Positions 17,719-25,833 of a stretch of 64,000 bases of DNA are shown piece after piece. Under the pieces are notes generated by a model. That model had not been told where the DNA came from. It saw only the letters and a list, made by a program, of their open reading frames with translations, and did not search any database. Every line of letters starts with the position of its first letter. Position 1 is the first letter of the stretch. Position numbers and translations under genes: made by a program. The stretch is from Streptomyces endocoffeicus (GTDB lineage: Bacteria > Actinomycetota > Actinomycetes > Streptomycetales > Streptomycetaceae), in the NCBI RefSeq assembly GCF_016741935.1, contig NZ_JAERRG010000034.1, positions 1 to 64,000 of the forward strand, read 5' to 3'.

Positions 17719-18882
17719 TCAGGAACGTAGGGTGCGCAGGCCGGTGCGGATTTCGCTGACCAGGATCTCGGGCTGTTCCAAGGCCGCGAAGTGCCCGCCC
17801 TTGTCGGCCTCGCCGTAGTGGATCAGATTGCTGTAGGCGTCTTCGATCCAGCTTCGTGGCAGGCGTGGGATGTCCCTCGGGAAGACGGTCACCGCGACCG
17901 GAAGCGTCAGCTTCGGGCCGGCGAGAGTAGCCGATTTGTTCTCCCAGTAGATGCGGCCGGACGACGCCGCGCTGTTGGTGAACCAGTAGAGGGATATCGC
18001 GTCGAGCATGTCGTCCATGCTGAGGGCGTCCTCGGCGAGCCCGTGGTTGTCGGTCTTGGACTGGAACTTCTCGTAGATCCAGGCTGCCTGACCAGCGGGT
18101 GAGTCCGCCAGGGCGAATCCGACAGTCTCCGGCTTCGTGCGCTGAAGGTGGTTCGACCCACCGAGATCGCCGGTGTAGAGGGCGAGGGTACCCACGGCGT
18201 AGCGCTGTTCGGGCGACAAGGTGTCGGGTATCTGTGCGGGAAAGGCGTACTGGGTGTTCAGATGAATTCCGAGAAGCCCCTCAGGTTGCATTGCCCCGAG
18301 GGCAGTGGTGACGACGGCACCCCAATCGCCGCCTTGCGCGGCCCATCTCGGGTAGCCGAGACGCTTCATCAGCTCCACCCACGCGCTTGCGATGCGCGAT
18401 ACAGTCCACCCAGTCTCCGTGGGCTTCTGGGAGAACCCGAACCCGGGGAGCGACGGGACGACGACGTCGAATGAATCGGCGGCGTCTCCTCCGAACGAAA
18501 CCGGATCGGTCAGCGGGCCGATCAGCTTCAGGAACTCGACGATCGAGCCCGGCCATCCGTGCGTGAGTATCAGCGGTATCGCGTTGGGATTCTTGGACCT
18601 GACGTGGATGAAATGGATGTCCAGCCCATCAATCTCGGTCAGGAATTGAGGGAAGCGATTGAGCTCGGACTCGAAGCGCCGCCAGTCGTAGCCGCGCTCC
18701 CAGTAGTCGATCAGAGATCTGGCGTTCTCTACGCGAACCCCTTGCGACCAGTCGCCCACCGTTTCCGGATCCGGCCATCGAGTCCTGGCCAGTCGCTGCT
18801 TCACGTCGTCGATCTCCGAATCCGGGATCGAGACGGTGAACGGGCGGACGAGGGCCGAGGTCGGCGGCGTCGGTGCGGTCAT
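17719..18882 (-). CDS. Epoxide hydrolase, second copy
   Basis: A 387-residue alpha/beta-hydrolase of the same EPHN type as the gene at 8535-9656. The start is set at MTAPTPPTSALVRPF because the longer frame would run through the operator region. The cap domain (IPDSEIDDVKQRLARTRWPD) is followed by HGWPG, the nucleophile motif GGDWGA and the C-terminal GGHFAALEQPE with the catalytic His. The GFSQKP segment also matches the first copy. It is divergent from a TetR gene with two palindromic operators between them, so it is probably repressed by that TetR protein and induced by its ligand, perhaps an epoxide or precursor. Confidence 0.92.
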   Translation of the reverse strand: MTAPTPPTSALVRPFTVSIPDSEIDDVKQRLARTRWPDPETVGDWSQGVRVENARSLIDYWERGYDWRRFESELNRFPQFLTEIDGLDIHFIHVRSKNPNAIPLILTHGWPGSIVEFLKLIGPLTDPVSFGGDAADSFDVVVPSLPGFGFSQKPTETGWTVSRIASAWVELMKRLGYPRWAAQGGDWGAVVTTALGAMQPEGLLGIHLNTQYAFPAQIPDTLSPEQRYAVGTLALYTGDLGGSNHLQRTKPETVGFALADSPAGQAAWIYEKFQSKTDNHGLAEDALSMDDMLDAISLYWFTNSAASSGRIYWENKSATLAGPKLTLPVAVTVFPRDIPRLPRSWIEDAYSNLIHYGEADKGGHFAALEQPEILVSEIRTGLRTLRS

Positions 18883-18924
18883 TGCCTTCTTCTCCTGGGC
18901 TTCGAAGGACAGCGCAACTCTCCG

Positions 18925-18968
18925 TTGCACACCAGTGTGCAATCTACTTCACTGCACACTGGTGTGCA
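18925..18968. promoter_or_regulatory. Twin palindromic TetR operators
   Basis: TTGCACAC-CA-GTGTGCAA (18925-18942) and TGCACAC-TG-GTGTGCA (18953-18968) are near-perfect palindromes sharing the same half-site, with centres 27 bases apart. They fill the gap between the divergent epoxide hydrolase and TetR genes. Two dimer sites placed over both promoters fit autorepression plus repression of the hydrolase. Confidence 0.8.
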
Positions 18969-18979
18969 ACAATGGTGTC

Positions 18980-19579
18980 GTGCCCACCGAGTCCTCCCGT
19001 GTGCGCTCGATGAACGAGACACGCGATCGCATCCTCGACGTCGCCCTCGACATGCTGGGAGAGAACCCCGACGTCGGCATGGGCGACATCGCCTCCGCTG
19101 CCGGCGTCGTCCGTCGCACCGTCTATGGCCATTTCCCCTCGCGCCTCGACCTGGTTCGGACTCTCACCGAACGGGCCGTCACCGAGATGACAGCCGTGCT
19201 CACCGAAATCAACGCCTCCGGCGCAGGAGCGGACGCGGCGTGGGCCGAATTCGTCGCCCGCCTCTGGCCGGTGGCGCACCGGTACCGAGTGCTGTTGGCG
19301 CTGCGCCGTGGCGAGTACGGCGAGGCGATCCACGGCCTGCTCGGGCCAGCCGACGAGCTCCTCGCCGACCTCGTGAAACAGGGCCAGGACAGCGACGTGT
19401 TCGCACAGCACCTGCCGGCGGGCATTCTGAGCCAGGTTGCCTACGGCGTCGTGTTCGCCATCGCGGACAGCGACCTGTCGAACGGGACCCTCGGCGCCCG
19501 AGCAGCGACGATCACGAGCCTGCTGATGCTGGGAGTTCCCGAGACGCGCGCAATCGCTCTCGTGGGCGACCAGCCCTGA
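18980..19579 (+). CDS. TetR-family transcriptional repressor
   Basis: A protein of about 199 residues starting at a GTG directly after the second operator, with an ATG at 19010 as alternative. The N-terminal HTH domain reads RDRILDVALDMLGENPDVGM, IASAAGVVRRTVYGHFPSR and then LDLVRTLTERAV, which is clear TetR architecture. The C-terminal ligand domain is helical without recognisable specificity. Divergence from the epoxide hydrolase, and paired operators between the two, identify that gene as the likely target. No Shine-Dalgarno is evident before the GTG, so the transcript may be short-leadered or leaderless. Confidence 0.9.
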   Translation: MPTESSRVRSMNETRDRILDVALDMLGENPDVGMGDIASAAGVVRRTVYGHFPSRLDLVRTLTERAVTEMTAVLTEINASGAGADAAWAEFVARLWPVAHRYRVLLALRRGEYGEAIHGLLGPADELLADLVKQGQDSDVFAQHLPAGILSQVAYGVVFAIADSDLSNGTLGARAATITSLLMLGVPETRAIALVGDQP

Positions 19580-19677
19580 CCCGCAGCACTCGAGCGGAGC
19601 CGCGGATCGTCCTGCTCCGGACACGGTATCGACACCGCACCCCGCCAAGAATCCGGTGAGAACCGTGTGATCGCGGT

Positions 19678-20566
19678 TCAGGCTCGACGTTGTGCCTCGA
19701 CGAGGCGATCGCCATACAGGAGCGTGCCTGCCTGCTTGACATGTCGCAGCACAGGTGAGACTTCCATGCTCTGCAGGCCGGTCAGGGACCCCATGCGGTC
19801 CGTGGTGAACTCGAACAGTTCGTCAAGGTCGCGGCAGTGCGCGACGGCATGGATGTTGTAGGTGCCGGACACGGCCGCAGCAAAGGCGATCTCGGGTTCC
19901 TGCGCAAGTGTGCGTCCGACGCTCTTAACGGCCGACGGATGTACGCGCAGCCACAGGTTCGCCCGCGTGTGATAGCCCAGTGCGGCTGCGGCGATCTCGA
20001 CGTCGAGGTGCACGACGCGACGCTCCAGCAGAGCCTGAAGGCGACGTGATACCCGACCTGGAGTGGAGTCCGCCGCCGCGGCGAGGTCGACGAGACTGGC
20101 GCGACCGTCTGCGGCGAGAGAGCCGAGGATTTTCTCGTCCTCTGCGGTGAGGCGCACGGGATCGCGGGCGACGACCGGGGCTTCAGTGAAAGGCGGACCT
20201 TCACTGCCCAGCATGGCTTCCTGCTCCGGAGACAGGACGCCGTGCAGCGCGGCCCAGTAGTGGCCGCGGCCTCCCATGAACTGACGGAGCATCGCGAAGG
20301 CGTTGACGTCGAGTACGGCCGCGGTACGCGGAAGCCGCTTTCCGAGCAGGTCTTCGCGCTGCTCACGGGTCCGTGACTGAGTCGCGCAGGTGATTTCGCA
20401 GCCGGCCGCGCTCAAGGCGACCCAGTTGACATCGTCACGCTTGGCGAGTGCGTCGGCGATCGCCGAGACGCTGCCGGGGCGGCAGCGCAGTCGCACCAGC
20501 CACCTGCTCTGCCCCAGCGCGCCTGGATTCACCATGCCTGCGACGCGGAGCCCGACCACCTGGCGC
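19678..20566 (-). pseudogene. Lrp/AsnC-family regulator, 5'-truncated
   Basis: The frame carries MVNPGALGQSRWLVRLRC, the first AsnC ligand domain, then the complete second HTH (LTAEDEKILGSLAADGRASL, ADSTPGRVSRRLQALLERR) and the second AsnC domain ending at YGDRLVEAQRRA. Two-module Lrp proteins of actinobacteria have an HTH before the first AsnC domain, and that is missing here. The homology stops near 20560, where a truncated SDR begins on the other strand. It could only be made from a fortuitous start. The loss of one HTH probably inactivates or changes it. Confidence 0.75.
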
Positions 20567-21057
20567 CCCTGCATGAACGCCTCGCCCACCGCCAACTCGA
20601 CCTGCTCTTCGTCAACGCCGGCACCACGAACAACGAGCAGACCCCGATCGGGGCGGTTCCGACATCGGACTTCGTCCAGGTGATGATCACCAACGCCCTC
20701 AGTCCCATGCGCGTGATCGAAGCGCTCGAAGACCTCGTATCCCCCACCGGACTGATCGGCGCGATGTCGTCCGGGCAGGGCAGCATCACGAACAACACGA
20801 CCGCTGGCCGCGAGGTCTACCGCGGCAGCAAAGCGGCCCTGAACATGTTCATGCGCAGCTTCGCGACCCGGCAGTCCGAGACGCAGCGCACCTTCGCCCT
20901 CCTGGCACCAGGCTGGATCCGCACCGCCCTGGGTGGGCCGGACGCACCGTTCACCGTCGAGGAAAGCGTCCCCCTGCTCGTGGACGTCCTGCTGTCCAGG
21001 CTAGGCATACCCGGTCTGGCATATCTGGACCGATCAGGTCAGACCGTGCCCTGGTGA
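20537..21057 (+). pseudogene. SDR oxidoreductase, 5'-truncated
   Basis: From about 20537 one frame reads LDLLFVNAGTTNNEQTPIGA, VMITNALSPMRVIEAL, a catalytic-loop Ser in IGAMSSGQGS, then VYRGSKAALNMFMRSFATRQ with the Tyr-x-x-x-Lys pair, and a normal end at RSGQTVPW. The first 65-70 residues with the glycine-rich cofactor motif are missing. It abuts the similarly truncated Lrp gene head to head, consistent with one deletion that removed both 5' ends and the promoter between them. No start with a good ribosome site is visible. Confidence 0.75.
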
Positions 21058-21186
21058 ACCAACCGATCACCACGCCGGGCGGCCTGACGAGAACGCCTCA
21101 GTCGGCGCTGCACGCCGGATCCGTCCAGGCGTCACCCGATGCCACCTGATATGGCCGCCCCCGCAGAACACACAAACGAAGAGGCC

Positions 21187-21490
21187 ATGCCGCTCATCGC
21201 GATCGAAGAACACTGGATCATGCCCGACGTGACATCCGCGCTGCGCGCCGCGCCACTCAGCGACGAAAGTCTCGCCTTCAACGAGATGGGCGACAACCAG
21301 CAACGCCTGGAAGACCTGGCGGCCGGCCGCACCGCGGCCATGGACGCTCAAGGGGTCGACCTGTCCGTCCTCGCCCTCACCCCACCCGGAACCCATCCGC
21401 TGTCGCCCGAGAAGGCCCTGAGGCTGAGCCGCGCCGCGAACGATGTGGCCGCCGAAGCCGTCTCCCGCAACCCGACCCGGTTTCGGTCAC
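21187..21490 (+). pseudogene. Amidohydrolase-2 family protein, N-terminal stub
   Basis: An ATG opens MPLIAIEEHWIMPDVTSALR, then MGDNQQRLEDLAAGRTAAMD, VDLSVLALTPPGTHPLSPE and AANDVAAEAVSRNPTRFR. This is the start of an ACMSD-like metal-dependent decarboxylase or hydrolase, with E-E-H in place of the common H-x-H. Homology stops near 21490, at the outer edge of the left inverted repeat that encloses the methyltransferase gene. The rest of the gene is not found beyond the right repeat, so insertion plus deletion is likely. Confidence 0.7.
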
Positions 21491-21496
21491 TGTCCA

Positions 21497-21575
21497 GTCA
21501 GTGCGCGCATGGCTGGCTGGCCGCGCATGAACCTGGCTCCACTCATCAGGACCCAGTTGGAATCGATCATCTAGG
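21497..21575 (+). repeat. Long inverted repeat, left arm
   Basis: This 79-base block is the reverse complement of 22451-22527, with about seven mismatches and a 2-base gap. The outer 52 bases differ at one position only. The pair encloses the methyltransferase gene with gaps of 15 and 5 bases. Both arms read QCAH(G/D)WLAAHEPGSTHQ if translated inward, so the repeat may derive from transposon end sequence. Confidence 0.85.
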
Positions 21576-21590
21576 GAACCGGGAGGCGCT

Positions 21591-22445
21591 CTACGGGCGG
21601 ATCGCCGAGATCAGTCCGCCGGGCCGTTCCTCGCGCTGCGGAGGGGTGCTGATCGGGCGGCCGTAGGCGGCAGCGCGCTCGCGCAGGGTGTGGCTGGCGG
21701 CCTCCCAGCCGTGCCCGGCCAGCCAGCCCACCGGATCGTCGGGCATCTCCGAGACCCACATGGACGCCGCCGATCCCGGCACGGCGTCCGCGCCGAAGCG
21801 CTCGATCACGCCGCGCGAGCCCAATGTCAGCCCCATCCAACTGCCTGCCGCCGACTCCGCGCTGATCCGGGCCAGCAGCAGCTCCACCGCGTCCTCGGGC
21901 AGATAGATCAGCAGTCCTTCGGCGATCCACGCGGTCGGCACGGCCGGGTCGTGCCCTGCGGCGGCCAGCGCAGCTGGCCAGTCCTCACTCAGATCCACCG
22001 TGACGGGGATCCGCTCGCAGCGTGCGACGGCCCGCTCCTGGCGCAGCACCGAAGCCTTGAAGTCCAGTGGCGCGGCGGTGTCGACCTCGAACAGTCGGGT
22101 GCCCTCGGGCCAGTCGATCCGGAAGGCCCGGCTGTCCATGCCGGCGCCGAGCAGCACGACCTGCCGGACCCCGGACTCAGAGGCCTGCTGCAACAGGTCG
22201 TCGAGGAACTTCGTCCTGATGACAATGGAGAACGACACGGCCAGCCGGCGGCGGCGCGCGGCCTCGTCATCGGGCAGCGGCGGCGAGGAGGGCCACAGGC
22301 CGCCGGCGGTGGCGAAGGCCCGTGCCAGTGGGTCGCGGAACAGCGCGTTCTCCCGCTCGGTCTCCAGCGCCCGCACCCTGGCCACCCCCACCGCCGTGGC
22401 CCACACTCCCGACGGCTGCACCCGCTCCTGCTCATCAGTCACCAC
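21591..22445 (-). CDS. Class I SAM-dependent methyltransferase (TIGR00027 / PF04072-like)
   Basis: A complete 284-residue protein. The start VTDEQERVQPSGVWATAVGV is followed by RVRALETERENALFRDPLAR, the signature opening of the actinobacterial TIGR00027 family. The SAM site is VVLLGAGMDSRAFRIDWPEG, then LFEVDTAAPLDFK, with the acidic residue after beta-2. IAEGLLIYLPEDAV is the family's conserved post-core motif. These enzymes are thought to methylate carboxyl or hydroxyl groups, but most have no known substrate. The gene lies exactly between two long inverted repeats, unlike any neighbour, which suggests it is a cassette or mobile cargo. Confidence 0.9.
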   Translation of the reverse strand: MVTDEQERVQPSGVWATAVGVARVRALETERENALFRDPLARAFATAGGLWPSSPPLPDDEAARRRRLAVSFSIVIRTKFLDDLLQQASESGVRQVVLLGAGMDSRAFRIDWPEGTRLFEVDTAAPLDFKASVLRQERAVARCERIPVTVDLSEDWPAALAAAGHDPAVPTAWIAEGLLIYLPEDAVELLLARISAESAAGSWMGLTLGSRGVIERFGADAVPGSAASMWVSEMPDDPVGWLAGHGWEAASHTLRERAAAYGRPISTPPQREERPGGLISAIRP

Positions 22446-22450
22446 GCCAG

Positions 22451-22527
22451 CCTAGATGATTGATTTCAAGGGGACTGATGAGTGGAGCCAGGTTCATGCG
22501 CGGCCAGCCAGTCATGCGCGCACTGAC
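22451..22527 (-). repeat. Long inverted repeat, right arm
   Basis: Mirror copy of 21497-21575. It starts five bases beyond the methyltransferase start codon, so the gene's promoter must lie in or beyond the repeat. Outside it (22528 onwards) the sequence no longer matches the left flank, and no target-site duplication is apparent. Confidence 0.85.
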
Positions 22528-22824
22528 CGACTACGACCACCAAAACCACCATTAGGCGAAGATCAACAGTCACCCTGTGTACGCGACCACACAAAGTGGA
22601 CCAGAGCCCCACTTCGGGAAGCTCTGCGGTCAGCGGCTGTTCGATTTCTGTGACGCCGATCGACAGTTGGCCATCGCACCGCTTCGACTGCCCAAGGCAG
22701 GCCCAAACGCCTGTCGGAGCCAACCGCTCGTCTGAGTTCGGTGACCCGCGTCACATTCTGCTCCTGTCAGCAATCGGGGTGCCGTCTCGTTCAAGGGGCA
22801 CGCGAACGAGACAGGAGCATCGCC
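22528..22824. other. Intergenic stretch without a supported gene
   Basis: A minus-strand frame runs through here and ends in the repeat-encoded tail, but has no recognisable product. A short AT-richer stretch at 22541-22552 (CAAAACCACCATTA) may belong to the promoter of the methyltransferase gene. Nothing else is supported. Confidence 0.3.
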
Positions 22825-23218
22825 ATGAAGTACCGCATCGTCGTACTCGGCGCCGGATACGCCGGGTCCTTCGCCGCCGGAAACCTGGCCCGTCGGCTCT
22901 CCCCCGCCGACACCGAGATCACCGTCGTCAACGCCGTGCCCGACTTCGTTGAGCGGATGCGGCTCCACCAGCTCGCGATCGGCCAGGACCTCGCGTTCCG
23001 CAAGCTCACCGACGTATTCGCGGGCACTGGGGTGCGGCTGCGCCTGGCGCGCGTCACCGGCGTCGACCCCGAGCGCAGGACCGTCGCCGTGACCGGCGAG
23101 CACGGCGACGGCGAGCTCACGCATGACACTCTTCTCCACGCGCTCGGCAGCTCGGTCGCCCACCATGGCGTGCCCGGCGTGGCCGAGTACACCTTCGATG
23201 TGACCGGCCGCGGCTCGT
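22825..23218 (+). pseudogene. FAD/NAD(P)-dependent oxidoreductase (NDH-2-like), N-terminal stub
   Basis: Preceded by a GACAGGAG ribosome site, the frame reads MKYRIVVLGAGYAGSFAAGN, a GxGxxG dinucleotide fold, then ITVVNAVPDFVERMRLHQLA, RKLTDVFAGTGVRLRLARVT and HDTLLHALGSS. These are the first 130 residues of a type II NADH-dehydrogenase-like flavoprotein. At DVTGRGSSA (near 23218) the match ends and the same frame continues as an IS256 transposase. The active domain is lost. Confidence 0.75.
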
Positions 23219-23857
23219 CGGCCAGCCTTTCACCGGCGACGGTGACGCGGCTGACCGCGCAGCGGCAGACCGACCACACGGCGTTTATGGACCGTGACCT
23301 GTCCGCCGGCGACTGCGTGTACGTCTGGGCTGACGGGGTTCACCTGCGGATACGCCTTCAGGAGACGAAGGCCGCAGTCCTGGTGCTGATGGGAGTGAGG
23401 GCCGACGGCACGAAAGAACCAATCGCGATGGCAGATGGCTACCGCGAGTCGTCCGAGGCGTGGGCGGGACTGCTGCGGGACTGCGCCCGCCGGGGCATGC
23501 GGGCTCCGGTCCTGGCCGTCGGCGACGGCGCACTCGGCTTTTGGAACGCACTGAGCGAAGTGTTTCCCGACACCCGTCATCAAAGGTGCTGGGTGCACAA
23601 GACGGCCAACGTTTGGGACGCGCTTCCCAAGTCAGCCCAGCCCGCGACCAAGCGGGCCATCCAGGAGATCTACAACGCCGAGGACAAGGAGCGCGCGGCC
23701 AAGGCGGTCCGCGACTTCGAGCGGGCCCCTACGGGGCGAAAAGCCCCAGGGTCGTCAAGCGGATCACGAACGACGAGGACGATCTCCTGGCATTCTTCGA
23801 CTACCCTGCCGAGCACTGGATCCACCTACGGACCACCAACCCGATCCGGCGCCTCGC
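23219..23857 (+). pseudogene. IS256-family transposase (Transposase_mut), internal fragment
   Basis: It opens in frame from the oxidoreductase stub with LSPATVTRLTAQRQTDHTAF and MDRDLSAGDCVYVWADGVHL (first catalytic Asp region), then MGVRADGTKEPIAMADGYRE and GDGALGFWNALSEVFPDTRH (second Asp) and QRCWVHKTANV. One extra or missing base near 23728 shifts reading to YGAKSPRVVKRITNDEDDL and EHWIHLRTTNPI. The N-terminus and the last part with the catalytic Glu region are absent. At TTNPI the frame passes into an aldehyde dehydrogenase. Confidence 0.85.
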
Positions 23858-24458
23858 CCAAGCCGTGACCCGGCTGCGCGTCGGCAACGGTGCCGACCAC
23901 TCCACCCACGTGGGTCCGCTGGTGACCGAGGCCCAGCGCAGGCGCGTCCAGGACTACATCGACCTCGGGATCGCCGAAGGCGCCACGCTCGCCGCCCAGG
24001 CCGACCTGCCCACCGACCCGGCACTCGCCGGCGGCTACTACGTGCGTCCCACCCTGTTCGCGGACGTAATGCGCGACATGCGCATCGCCAGCGAAGAGAT
24101 CGGCCCCGTCGTGGCCCTCATCCCCTTCGACGACGAGGACGAAGCGGTCAGCATCGCCAACGCCACCGACTTCGGACTCGTCGCCGGCGTCTTCACCCGC
24201 GACTCCGAGCGCGCCCTGGGCGTCAGCCGCAGGATCACCGCCGGGATGGTCTTCGTCAACAACTACAACCGTGCATTCACCGGAACGCCCTTCGGCGGCG
24301 TCGGCCACAGTGGCTACGGCCGTGAGCACGCCCTGGAGACACTCCACGAGTTCGGCTACAGCAAGAGCCTGCGCCTGAACTCCGGGCTGAGCGAGGTGGC
24401 CCGCTGGAGTCCGTCCACCGAAGTCTTCGACACCTCTCCGACCGGGGGAGAGCAATGA
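23851..24458 (+). pseudogene. Aldehyde dehydrogenase, C-terminal third
   Basis: After the IS256 fragment the frame continues AQAVTRLRVGNGADHSTHVG, PLVTEAQRRRVQDYIDLGI, GYYVRPTLFADVMRDMRI, then EEIGPVVALIPFDDEDEAV, GLVAGVFTRDSERALGVSR and TPFGGVGHSGYGREHALETL, a textbook ALDH C-terminal domain including the EEIFGP-like motif (EEIGP here). The cofactor-binding part and catalytic Cys are missing, so it cannot be active. It is the third piece of a chimera made of three gene families. Confidence 0.85.
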
Positions 24459-25020
24459 CAGAGAGAGCCTCCGCCAACTTGAAGGCACAGGTCAAAGGGT
24501 TGGCGTGACGGTCTCCCGAGGTTCTCACGCTGGTCGGAGGCGGCAGTCTCCGGAGTAGATCGTCTGTCAGCGGTTGACTTCAAGATTCGTCAGGACGAGC
24601 AGTGCGCGCAGGAGGTGGGTGGCGCGGGTGGTCTCCGTGCTCACTCGCAAGTCCAGTGCGTCGCGCAGTAGTTCCGGTCAGGAACCCGAGCTGCCGCAGC
24701 ATCGTCATCCTTCCGCCATCCCGACGGCGGCATCTGCCTCGGCGACGCTCTCCCAGCCCTTCTGCTTGAGTACAAACGCGGCGACGAGGGCGGCGACCAC
24801 CAAGAAGGCGGCGGAGATGTGGAACGCCGTCTGGACCACACGGTCACCGGGCCCGACGGCGGCTACCGTCTCGACGTGCCGGGCCCCGCCTCGTACGTCC
24901 TGATCACCTCGGCCGGAGGTTCCGCCGACGCCAGTAGCGGCAGCGGTTCTCCTGTCCGGGACCGGTCTCGATGTTCTGCCCGTTCTGTTCTTCAGGGCCG
25001 GTGACCCGGCACCGCCGGTC
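24459..25020. other. Decayed region with small remnants
   Basis: No intact gene is seen. On the minus strand, 24836 down to 24705 reads TAFHISAAFLVVAALVAAFV and ends in AVGMAEG, like the last helix of a DHA2-type MFS protein. On the plus strand, about 24840-24925 reads GPDGGYRLDVPGPASYVLIT, like a carboxypeptidase-regulatory-like domain found at the C-terminus of such transporters. A minus-strand tail (TTRATHLLRALLVLTNLEVN, stop at 24567) is unassigned. These look like scrambled pieces of one or more lost genes. Confidence 0.35.
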
Positions 25021-25719
25021 TCAGGACCAGGCGATCTCGCCATGGCGGTCGATGAAGCGTCCGGTGCCGGCACCGGGCCCCTCGGTGGCGAGGGCGACGA
25101 TCGCGTCCGTGCCCTCGGTGACGGTCTGGGAGCCGCTGTGACCGTTTATGTCGGTCGCGGTGTAGCCGGGGTCGGCGGCGTTGACGCGAATGCCCTCGAG
25201 CCCTTTGGCGTACTGCGTGGTCAACATCGTCAGCGCCGCCTTCGAGGAGGCGTACAGCGGCACGACGACGCGCGACTCGGACCGGCCGGGGTCGTGGGTG
25301 AAGGCGAGGGAGCCCATGCCGCTGCTGACGTTGATGATCACGGGGTCGTCCGAACGGCGCAGCAGCGGCAGGAACGCGGTGGTGGTGCGGACCACGCCGA
25401 TGACGTTGACGTCGAGGACGGCGCGGGCGTCGGCGGCGGTGAGGTCGCCGGGATCACCGAAGGGACCCTGGACCCCCGCGTTGTTGATCAGGACATCGAT
25501 CCTGCCCTCGTGCTCGGCGACGTCCGCGGCGGCGGCGGCCACGGACGCGTCGTCGGTCACGTCGACGGGGACGAAGCGTGCGCCCAGCGCGGCGGCTGCC
25601 TCCTCACCCCGCTCACGGTCGCGGGCTCCCAGGAGAACGGTGTGACCGCACGCGATGAGGCGGCGGGCGGTCTCGCGGCCGATGCCCTTGTTGGCTCCGG
25701 TGATGAAAGTGATCGTCAT
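25021..25719 (-). CDS. Short-chain dehydrogenase/reductase (SDR)
   Basis: A 232-residue NAD(P)-dependent oxidoreductase. The start MTITFITGANKGIG at 25719 places the glycine-rich motif TGANKGIG at its normal position. Other landmarks are NNAGVQGP, the catalytic Ser in IINVSSGMGS, and YASSKAAL with Tyr and Lys. The relatively short length and the ADPGYTATDINGHSG segment match carbonyl-reductase-like SDRs. It is divergent from an XRE/MmyB-type regulator gene 115 bases away, the same arrangement as the SDR and broken regulator at 14173-15868. The substrate is unknown. Confidence 0.92.
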   Translation of the reverse strand: MTITFITGANKGIGRETARRLIACGHTVLLGARDRERGEEAAAALGARFVPVDVTDDASVAAAAADVAEHEGRIDVLINNAGVQGPFGDPGDLTAADARAVLDVNVIGVVRTTTAFLPLLRRSDDPVIINVSSGMGSLAFTHDPGRSESRVVVPLYASSKAALTMLTTQYAKGLEGIRVNAADPGYTATDINGHSGSQTVTEGTDAIVALATEGPGAGTGRFIDRHGEIAWS

Positions 25720-25833
25720 GCCTTCGATAGTCGCCTTGACGAGGGAGCCGGACCAGGGACACTTCGACGGTGGGAAGACCAGTACCACCCTCGCGCCCCC
25801 GCATGTGATCGGGGACGCGGGAGGATGGAGAGC

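Noticed and set aside
24819..25004. Short plus-strand frame with a carboxypeptidase-regulatory-like motif as a separate gene
   Set aside because: Only about 28 residues look real, there is no start signal, and the rest is low-complexity. Kept as part of a decayed region only.
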